Assembly (NCBI GenBank): GCA_014529385.2
Contig: CM043969.1
Span: forward strand, 31,347,446 to 31,405,445
From: Adiantum capillus-veneris
Taxonomy: Eukaryota; Streptophyta; Polypodiopsida; Polypodiales; Pteridaceae
DNA length: 58,000 nt
Reading direction: 5' to 3'
The notes beneath the pieces were generated by a model that searched no databases, was not told where the DNA came from, and worked only from the letters and a program-made list of their open reading frames with translations. Below, in pieces: positions 49,172-58,000 of this stretch (position 1 is the first letter of the stretch; each line of letters opens with the position of its first letter). The position numbers and the translations under genes are program-made.

Positions 49172-51083
49172 CCGTTTGTGGGTGATAGGCCGAAGAGAAA
49201 TTCAATCTTGTTCCTAGATTTTCAAAGAGACCTTTCCAGAAATTACTGGTCATTCTAGGATCTCTATCTGACACGATGGACGTGGGTAATCCATGGTGCT
49301 TGAAAATTTGAGATATGAAGAGAGTTGCCATTTGATGTGCCTTAATAGTACTTTTGACATGAATAAAATGTGCTTGCTTGCTAAACCTGTCAACTATTGT
49401 CCATATTTCTGTATTCCCATGGATAGACTTGGGTAATCCAAAGATGAAATCCATGGATATACTCTCCCATGGTGAATTTGGAATAGGCAATGGTTGGAGT
49501 AATCCAGGTTGCTTCCCTCTATCATACTTGGTCTTTTGGCATACTACACATTTTGAAACATACTCTTGTATGTCCACTTTCATGGTAGGCCAATAGAAGT
49601 ACGTCTGTACTCCTCGGAGAGTAGGTTGAATACCTCTATGCCCTGCATATGGAGGAGCACGGGATTCATACATAACTTTCTCACGAAGGGAATGGGTAAC
49701 ACATAGCCTATTTCCATGGAGAAGATAACCATCCTGCAAGGTGAATGGTTCCTCTTTCTTCCCCGAAGCAAGGGATGACATTATGTCTCTAAAGTCAGGG
49801 TCAGTAGCATACTCATCTATCATAGAGGATAGATCATTGTGAGTAGCTATAGACACCACATTAACTTTGGGTCGTCGTGAAAGTGCATCGGCCACTTGAT
49901 TGTGCTTACCAGCTATGTGAGCAATATGGAAATTAAATTGAGAAAGAAAATTTGCCCACCTCATTTGTTTGTCAGAAAGCTTGGTTTGCGTTATGAAATA
50001 CTTGCGACTTTGGTGGTCGGTTCGTAGGATAAATGGAGTCCCCAATAGGTAGTGCTTCCATGTGTCTAGGGCATGTAGAACAGCTAAAAGCTCTTTCTCA
50101 TAAATGCCCAAGACTCGTTCATCAATATTGAGCCTTCGGCTCTCATATGGTATGGCATGCCCTTCTTGAAGCAAAACTGCTACAAGGCAATCACCACAAG
50201 CATGACATTGGACCTCCAATGGCTTTGAGAGATCCCGAAGCATGAGGACTGGTTGGGAAGTAAGGTTCTCTTTGAGCTTTTCAAAAGCATTTTGCTCCTT
50301 AGCAGTCCACACAAACTTAACGTTCTTCTTAGTTAAGTCGTGTAGTGGTCCTGCTACTTGAGAGAATTTTGCTATGAAGCGTCTATAGTATGTGCACATA
50401 CCAACAAAGCTTCTTAGCTCACATAGATTTCTTGGGTTAGGCCATGCTTTTATTACCTCTAACTTTGATGGATCCATTTGGATACCATCTTTAGAGATAA
50501 TATGACCTAGGTATTGAATCTCTTGTAGGAAGAATTCGCTTTTCTTTTGGTTGAGAAAAAGATTGTTCTCCCTCAATGCTTGAAAAATCACTTGGAGATG
50601 TTGCTTATGTTCCTCCAAAGACTTGGAGTAGATGATGATATCATCAAAGAACACTCCAGTGAATTTGCGGTATGGTCTAAAAATTTTCTCCATCAAACGA
50701 TTGAACGTAGCTGGTGCATTAGTCAAGCCAAAAGGCATGACTAGATATTCATAAAGACCAAACGTTGTGCGAAACACGATCTTTAAGATATCTTCATCCA
50801 CTATCCTTATTTGATGATAGCCACACTTAAGGTCAATCCTACTGAAGTAGGTCGAGCCTTGTAGCTTATCAAATAGATCTTCTACCCGAGGTACAGGAAA
50901 TCTGTTTTTGATAGTGATATGGTTTAGTGCTCGATAGTCCACACACATACCGTATGTACCATCTTTCTTTTGCACTAAAAGGACTGCAGAACAAAAGGGA
51001 GAGGAACTAGGCCTCACCATCCCTTTATCTACCAGCTCTTGTACTTGCCTCATGATCTCCTCTTGTTGAGCTTGTGAGACTCA
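49026..51083 (-). pseudogene. Reverse transcriptase, RNase H and integrase of the minus-strand gypsy element
   Basis: A long open frame after a TGA at 51081-51083. Reverse transcriptase: FCSAVLLVQKKDGTYGMCVD, FSRIDLKCGYHQIRI, catalytic FFDDIIIYS. RNase H: the normal catalytic Asp in the xxDAS motif is His here (CHACGD, codon at 50202-50204), while other family features (YEKELLAVLHALDTWKHYLL, ADALSRRP) remain. Integrase: zinc region (HRGIQPTLRGVQTYFYW, CVVCQKTKYDR), core SMDFIFGLPKS, VSDRDPRMT, YHPQTDGQSE (D, D, E present). The frame is lost near 49135. Confidence 0.94.
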
Positions 51084-53126
51084 ATAAGGAGGCTTGTTAG
51101 GTGGTGAGCTTCCAGGAAGGAGCTCAATACGATGGTCATCATCCCCTCGTTTTGGAGGTAAGTCCATACGGATATCATCGATGAACACATCCTGGAATCC
51201 TTTTAGAAAATTAGACAAGTCTAACTCTTCTTGATTCCTACCATTTACATTTGATAAAACATTAGTATCTTTTAGAGACTCTTTGACAAAAATCATGTAC
51301 GCAGAAACTGAGCTCTTCATTGACTTATCAAAAGCAAGAGGATTTACAAGTGGAATAGTGCGACCACGCTCACTAGCATCTATATACATGTTCTTTCCCC
51401 TGTAGGTGATGTAGATTCTCCTTTCAGGGAACTTCATGTTGGCAGCCATGGGATCAAACCATGGTGCCCCTAGGATAACATCCTCATGTTGGAGAGGAGA
51501 GATGAAGAAGTCTTCTTTGTTGACATAGCTTTGGACATGAAGCCTCAACTTCCCAATGAAGGGAGTAACGGAGGCTTGTTATCCCTTGAAAGCTGCATCA
51601 GCCACTACTATATCTCCTATCTCAAAATCTTGAATGCCCAACTTGGTGGCCAACTCCATTGATATGAAGTTAAGAGTAGAGCCAGGGTCAAACAAGATGA
51701 AGGCATCATGCTCTCTTACCTTTCCCCAAGCATAGGAAAGTGATGATCCTTTGCAATGAGCATCCTCTTTTGGAGCTTCGATGGTGGAAGCCCTTGGAGT
51801 CTCATTGCGAGTATTCTTCTTGGGGCAAGAACGATAGCCATGTCCTTGCTCCCCACACTTGAAACACTTATGGTCCTTGCAAAAAGCTTCAAGCTCTTCA
51901 GGAGAGAGTTTGTTTTTTCCTTTGTAAACTCCCTTCTGCTTGGACCGATTGTTGTTGTTGTTGGAATTGACTTGGTAAGTATTTTAAACATTGGTTTTCT
52001 TCTTTGCATCATTTTTGTCTTTGTTTTCCATGGGCTTGACATTACGTCTAGCCCCTTGATGGAAATTGATGCATGAAGCAACCATGGTGTGATGGATTAC
52101 TTCGCTAATAGTACCGGGCCATTGAGAGTAGATGTATTCGGCCATCTCTTCAGGTAATCTCGCACAGAATTGCTGCCTTTGCTCGGCAAAGTCTATCTTT
52201 TGAAAGATAGTAGCCTTGAGATGTAAATTCCAAAACTTGACTACATATTTGTGGATAGACTCATGGGAGAGGAGCTTCAAGATGCGCCATTCGGTAAGCA
52301 CTTTGTCCTTTGCATCGCTTGCAAGGAATTGCTTCATGATGGAAACTCGTAGAGTTTTCCATGTCTTTGGGGCTTCACCATTTCCACGAAGGCTAGCCCA
52401 CCATTGACGAGCTGATTTTTGGAAGTGCATAGCTACATGGCGTAGCTTAGAGGACTCTGTGAAGCCCTCATCTCCAAAGGCCGCATCAAATTGCTGGATG
52501 AAGGCCAACACTTTGTCGGTAGCACCGAAGGTGCCATCATAGGTGAGAAAAGAGATACTCTTTCCTCCCTCCTTGAACTTATTTAGTTTTTGTGACCTTC
52601 GCCATGTAGGAAATGATTTGCGATGTCCTCCCCTCTTGTATTCTCTAGGAGAATAACCATAAATTTCGTCACAAGAGGAGGAAGGTGAAGAAGAAGAAGA
52701 AGAGGGTGACCTCTTCCTAACCCTTTTCTTCCTTTGTTTCCTCTCTTGCCTTTCATCGTGATGAGGAGAAGGACTATATGTTGATATTTTCCTCTTGGGA
52801 GGAGTGGGCAATCGTCTAGACCGCCGTCTTCGTGGAGCCACCTCTTCAGAGGAACTTAAACTTTCATTGCTTTCTTGCTCTTTGGATTCCTGCTCTCGAA
52901 TGGGAGAGAGTCTTCTTTTGGGGGTCTCTTCGAGAGGCCTCCTAAGCTCTCTCTCCTCTTGGAGAGGAAGAGAAATTCCATAAGCACGAAGTTGTTGAGT
53001 AACTTCGGCTTGCAAAGCAGGGTTGCCCATAGCTTGCTGTAACCTAGTGAGGACGAGATAATTCACAAACATGGGAGCATCATCATTAGCACCTTCATGT
53101 GCAAAATCAAAGCTATCAATGTTCAT
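51081..53126 (-). pseudogene. Gag and protease of the minus-strand gypsy element
   Basis: One frame from the first Met (53126, MNIDSFDFAHEG) with TAA stops at 51984-51986 and 51579-51581. Order: RS-like basic and Ser-rich segment (RRRRSRRLPTPPKRK, then Ser runs), gag core (KSARQWWASLRG), zinc knuckle (CFKCGEQGHGYRSC), protease (FDPGSTLNFIS, with DPGS in place of the usual DSG/DTG), then a linker to reverse transcriptase. The ATG used in the copy at 25391 is ATA here, so even the natural gag start is lost. All three stops in this polyprotein fit C-to-T change. Confidence 0.92.
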
Positions 53127-53553
53127 TCTACTCTCTTGATTATTGTCAGTTATGTGAGCAAAATTTATGTATGTACTTAGTGTATGCTTTGGCAATTCAA
53201 AACCTTAGTTGCCACTCCTCTTAGCCTTTGAAAATCGGCTCTTAAGTATCTACACCCACGGCTCGAAGTGGTTAATTATAAAGAGTAGAGGAGTAGGTCT
53301 AACATAGCAGAGTTGCCAAGGGCTAGCTCCTTTCGGACTTCTTATGGATCAATAATGGTAAAGCCGTAGGCAAGTCTAAAAAGACTCCATTATTAAGTCC
53401 AAAGCTCCCGAGGTGTGCACCACCCCCCACATAGTGGGCGCAACAAAACCAATAAAAGATCCCAGTTCCACTTACCCTAATATAATTAACAACATCAACC
53501 ATTTATAGGCTCTTAAGGACCTTTCTTCTAAAGAAAGAAAAGAGAAACGAAAT

Positions 53554-53565
53554 GCTCTGATACCA
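53554..53565 (-). other. Primer binding site of the minus-strand gypsy element
   Basis: TGGTATCAGAGC on the minus strand, one base inside the 5' LTR end. Confidence 0.9.
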
Positions 53566-53566
53566 A

Positions 53567-55208
53567 TGTAATGGAATTGGCCTATTTAATTTGAGAGTAT
53601 CGGAAATTAATGAGAATACTTTTGAGAAATGAGTTTGTGAGCATAGCGGGTGAACATAATTGAAGATAGCAACATAATCATAGCAATTAGTTAACTTGGC
53701 ATGAACAATACTTTTGCAAGAGAGAGAATTTAGAGAACATGACAATAGTTGAGGACCGGATTTATGTGGAGACGGTACCCCCTCCAATAGGCATTTGTAT
53801 TATGATTTCTCCCATTAAGAGAGACTTGTTACAATACAATCTTTGTGTTCCTTGTGACCTAGGTGATGCAATGAAGGTGGAAAGCTTCATGCATCACAAA
53901 CATAACATAAAATTGAAGAAAGCTTGAACTATCCCAAGCCTCAGTCCCAAGACCTCAAACACCTTCGAAGTGGAGAGAGCTAGCAGGGAATGAGGGTAGG
54001 GAAGAGGAAGAAGAAACATTTCGTAGGAGAAAGAATTAGTTCCTCACTTATCATAACTCTTGTTGCTAGCATACCTAATAGCATAGTAATGAAGAAGAAG
54101 GAGATGGAAAGCTTAAGCATTGAAGCATGGCTCTTGGTTGGATTTGCACTCCATATCCAAGAGTGTTGGCATAGGCTCTCAACCTCTACGTGCTTGGAGA
54201 AGGAGAGGGAGATCTTGCACTTTGCATAGCACACAATGAGAGTGTTTGTGAGTGTGTGTGGGTGAGTATACCCCCTAAGAAACCCCCTAGCTTGCTTGGG
54301 TCGACCCCCCCCCTTGCAGATCATGCTTGAAGCGCATTGGACCCCTCCAGGCCTAGCCAATCTCAAGCAGGAGGCATTACAAGCAGCAAGGGTAGCCTTG
54401 AGACAAGTGTCCCCCTTTCCCCTTTGAGAGAGAGGGATAGATAAATGCTAAATCAATTAACTAAATCTCCTAAATTATTATTGGACCCCTTGGGTGGCCA
54501 ACCAATAGGCTTCAGGCACACCATGAGGGCAACATGAGGAGGAACTTGAAAAGTGTCCCTTTTGCTTTGTTTGTACCATGCATGCCTTGTGTGAGTGTGT
54601 GGGTGTTCTCTCTCATCCCCCCCTCATGTAGGGCTCGCCCCCTCCTTGTAGGGATTGAATCTTTGACTTTTTGACACCTCAACCCCTCATGCATAGGCCT
54701 AGTTCCCACCACAAGCTTGGCTCATAAGCACTTTAAGCTTGGGGTGGGTTCTCACCTCAAGTGCAACCCTAGCATCTCAAGCATGTCAAGCACCTCAAGC
54801 ATCTAAAAAATTAAGCACCTCAAGCATGGCAAGCACCTTAATCATCAAGCACCTCAAGCACCTTAGTCATCAAGCATGACAAGCAGGACAAGCACCTCGA
54901 GCTGGGTCGGGTTCCCGCGCCTCAAGCTCAGCCCTAGCTTACCTAAGGTCAAAGGCCTTTTACACACATTATTGGAGGTCTTCAATGAAGCTAACCCTAA
55001 GGTCTTATGCTCCATTTGTTAGCCTTGCTCTTTGATAGACCATCTCTCATTTGGGCCCCTTCACCATTGGCCCCATGTTGAGATAGATCTATAAGCACAT
55101 ATCTATATCTTAACACTTGTTCCCGTTTATTCTCCCACATTAAGTGATTAATTTAATATGAGAAAATAATTTGGGTTGGTTAGATATTAGATTTTAAATT
55201 TTATGACA
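53567..55208 (-). repeat. 5' LTR of the minus-strand gypsy element
   Basis: 1642 bp, highly similar to 46400-48023, with a longer version of the CTCAAGCACC repeat tract at about 54775-54900. Confidence 0.93.
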
Positions 55209-55213
55209 TCCAT

Positions 55214-56280
55214 CATTACATTCAAATCTATAATTGAACTTCAATGATCCATATGAGTAAACTTTATCAGTCTTCTTGAAGACAAGAATGTAATAACGCC
55301 AAGATTTTAAATTTCCACCAATTTAAAGCATCTCCCAAGTATTGAGATGGTAAAACTTACATATTGTGAAGCGCTCCTCAATGTCTAAACTTGAAATAAG
55401 GTCAAATGTTGGCTTTTCAGATGTAATTCAGACAATGGTACTCTATCTCACCCTAACAAGTATTCGTGAAAGAATTGTGATATCCACAATCACGATATAT
55501 CTTCAATTATTTAGAATTGTAATACATAATGATTTTAACATGTTCTTGGATACTCACCACTTGTTAAAGCTACATTTATGCTGTATTAGAGGATTCTAAC
55601 TTGCACTACTAACCCTTTTACGCATGTTGCATCGAGATCCTTGGAAAAAAGAATTCATTGAGAAGCAATCATATGATGCATTTTACTAATATACAACTAG
55701 CAACATCATTTGTATTTTGTTGATGACTCAATTCTGTTTAGGTTTCAACACCATAAACAATGCACCATAGTAGTATTTATTTTATTTTCTTTCTTGTCTT
55801 AAGATCTTCTCATTATGCACCATCTGTCACAACATCTGCTTTATACTAAAATCTGTTAGTTTAATACACTATCTCGGCAATGCTCACCTTTTTTACTTTC
55901 TTGTAAGTTCATTCTTTGCATATGTACTTAAGGGGATAAACTCAAACCATTTTCATCTAGGAAAAAATTCATTCTTAGAGAGAAGAGCTCTTTTTTTTCT
56001 TTCTTACCTACATTGTATTATCAGCTGTGAAATTAACCATCTCTAGAGTCGTGGCTTGTGTTTGCACTAAATGAAATTTTTATTGATATGATTTATCAAT
56101 AAGATATACAACTACTCATAAAAGCTCAGGTGCTTTGGGATAATATAAAACATTTTGTAAGTCCTTTGCTACTCAAACATCCTCCAATTTGGTGGTAAAC
56201 ATGTAAATGTTTTGTCTTTTATGCCTTGTCTAGTCCATTGGTCACGTGCACACATATTCACCAATTTAGGCAATGTGTTA
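55214..56280. other. AT-rich non-coding region
   Basis: No gene or repeat family recognised; short frames only. Confidence 0.5.
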
Positions 56281-56515
56281 ATGCTCATCATGGTGTAGAT
56301 TCACGAATTTTTTCAGCACTGGTTATCCATGCAGATCTACCAATTTAGTTAGCATGAGTGCAGATTCGTGGATTTAGGCAGCACACCAACAAACTACAAA
56401 CTCACTACTTCGAACAATATCAAGTGTAGATTTGCCGATTTAGGTAGCACAAGTACAGATTCACCAATAAGGCAACATGTTCAATTGGTGTAGATTCGTT
56501 GATTTAGGCAACACC
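56280..56515. repeat. Degenerate minisatellite
   Basis: About six to seven diverged units around GTAGATTCG..GATTTAGGCA and CAGATTC, spaced irregularly about 25-60 bp apart. Confidence 0.7.
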
Positions 56516-57119
56516 AATCACAAATCATGCTGCATTGGCTAGCCACCACTGTCCTTATTATGATTTTCTTACTTGAGTATATAATGAAAGTCATTCGAAA
56601 TTGAATTTTGGTTTGGAGTTGGATTTGGATTTGGACTACTTGTCGCGATAGTGTTTATGGAATTAGACTTGCAATCTATGAGAGTAGATTTTTTGAATGA
56701 TAAGTGTGACCAATGATATCGTGATGCATCAGGATGTGACACATACTGATTCTTCTCGTGGATGATGATAGGCATAAGCAAATTTGTATGTTTAACTTTT
56801 ATGAGTTTTATTTTGTTATAGGATATTTTTCACACATAATTTTAACCATTGTTTTTTATAATTATGGTTTGCAGAATCTTATCTTTGCAATTGAGAACAA
56901 TTGTTTTCTAACGGAGAGGTATGTAATAGAAATGGAAAATCATATATTTATTGCAATTAACATGTGGTAAAAGCATGAGTGAGTTGTGGGCTATGTGAAA
57001 GGACATCACATTTATGGACATTTCATTATCTAAGTGCTCTTTAGAAGCTAAGACCATTTTATGTATGAGCAGACAATTTGTATTCATTTTGAATATTCAA
57101 GAAATCTATAAATAGATAT

Positions 57120-57802
57120 GTGCAAGAGGAAAATTCTCCCTCTTGCACGGGGGGAGATTGCACCCCGTGTCTGCATTATTCTTCTCTCCTTTCCTCTCTG
57201 CTCTTCACCATGCCGATGTAGCACTCTGCTCTTTTTAGATCATGTATAGCGTCTATTATTGCTCGTGTGGTATGCTAGATATGCAGATCTATTATTCTAT
57301 GACTCATCATGTAATTTTCAATATTTTGTAGGCCCTTTGCACTCCCGACTATTTCTCTCTCTCTCTCTCTCTCTCTCTCCTCAACAATGCACACGAATGT
57401 GACCCGTCTTAGTTGGGCCTCTAGCGTGCGTTTACTCACACTCTCACCATCTTAGTCGTGACTCGTGTGTGCTCGTGTAAGCATGATGCTACATGAAATG
57501 CTCTTATAAAGGATGATTCTATACTCATAGTAATCCTTACTGTCTGCAAAGAAATTAAATAAGATTTATCCTTCAAGTGATTAGGCAATGCAAGTGGTAA
57601 TTTTACTTTATCCTTCAGGTGATTAGTCAATGCAGGTGGTAATTTTTCTTTTCGTCTTCATAAAAAGAAATAAATGAGGATTCTCAGCCCTACCACTCTT
57701 TATATAGGCCCTTGGCTATCTTTGTTTAGAATCCCATTCCACACCTGGAAGCCGACCTTGGCCTGGGTCCGTGACCCCCGTGGGTTTGCCCTTGGAATTA
57801 CA
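57120..57802 (-). mobile_element. LTR of a minus-strand gypsy-type element, left end uncertain
   Basis: Read on the minus strand it starts TGTAATTCCAAGG at 57802, directly after the purine tract CAAGGGGGGGAGTAA. It has a TATA-like CTATATAAAGAG near 57700. Inside are a 42-bp tandem pair (starts at 57565 and 57607) and a CT run at 57354-57379. The left end is set roughly. Confidence 0.65.
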
Positions 57803-58000
57803 TTACTCCCCCCCTTGGAGAAGAGTTTTTGTTCTTGAAAACAAAAGTGGTGATAGTGTCATAAAGAAAACTAATGTTTTCTGCAATGTCATCCTTCATG
57901 GATCCCTTGGGGGGTTCATTGTTCAATACCCCCTTATATAACGTGCATTCGTGGAGTATTAAAAACCCCCCTCTTTTAACATGTTTGAATGAATAAAATG
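57803..58000 (-). mobile_element. 3' interior end of the element continuing past the window edge
   Basis: Minus-strand sequence leading into the purine tract at 57803-57818. A short tail reads like the end of a gypsy polyprotein. Too little is present to classify it. Confidence 0.5.

Larger units (their letters stand above)
46400..55208 (-). mobile_element. Full-length Ty3/gypsy chromovirus-like element (8.8 kb), minus strand
   Basis: LTRs at 46400-48023 (3') and 53567-55208 (5') have TGTCATAAAAT and CCATTACA ends on the minus strand. The flanks TCCGT (46395-46399) and TCCAT (55209-55213) form a target duplication with one change at a CpG. Primer site at 53554-53565; purine tract just right of 48023. 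Gag to reverse transcriptase and most of integrase share one frame broken by three stops; a frameshift near 49135 precedes the integrase end and chromodomain. Another copy of this family, truncated, is at 23752-26331. Confidence 0.94.

Overview
The window looks like a stretch of land-plant nuclear genome dominated by long terminal repeat (LTR) retrotransposons. Support: plant-type tRNA-Met primer sites (TGGTATCAGAGC) after several LTRs, Ty3/gypsy chromoviruses and Ty1/copia elements nested in each other, very long AG/CT microsatellites, and fragments of streptophyte genes (an OEP16 plastid-envelope protein, an ERD2-like receptor, a plant DHHC S-acyltransferase, a YchJ-type SEC-C protein). I cannot name the species; a large-genome plant, possibly a fern or other non-flowering plant, is a guess.

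Layout. 1-3386: end of a chromovirus, then LTR pieces and a decayed RNase H/integrase remnant. 3387-11994: an 8.6-kb Ty3/gypsy element with LTRs at both ends and the 5-bp duplication AGAGT; its integrase is split by a second insertion (7958-9920, duplication GAGAA). 12000-15100: LTR fragments, two on the minus strand, and a CT microsatellite. 15650-16043 (minus): first exon of a probable plastid SEC-C protein. 17446-28387: a minus-strand Ty1/copia element (duplication GGGGA) whose middle holds a plus-strand copia element (18073-23751) joined to a truncated plus-strand gypsy element (23752-about 26331). 28388-36560: few coding traces, many microsatellites, and one decayed non-LTR-like ORF with a CT tail. 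36686-41394: a small gene-derived island with an OEP16 pseudogene, the 3' exons of an ERD2-like gene and an intronless DHHC S-acyltransferase pseudogene, all on the plus strand. 41395-46399: non-coding sequence with a 187-bp tandem duplication. 46400-55208: a complete minus-strand Ty3/gypsy element. 55209-58000: AT-rich sequence, a degenerate minisatellite, and the LTR of a further minus-strand element running off the right edge.

No retroelement here looks autonomous. Every pol region examined has stops, frameshifts, deletions or a damaged catalytic residue. Many stops fit C-to-T change, as expected for methylated, silenced elements. The element layers can be ordered in time: the copia element inside the outer copia has LTRs differing at 6 of 192 positions by my count, the outer copia at 8 of 227, and the 8.6-kb gypsy LTRs are clearly more diverged.

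I found no convincing new biological system. The most informative items are a copia element whose flanking target duplications do not match (a recombination scar), (GA)n arrays carried inside LTRs, a probable retroposon family ending in (CT)n, and an S-acyltransferase retrocopy lacking an internal block.
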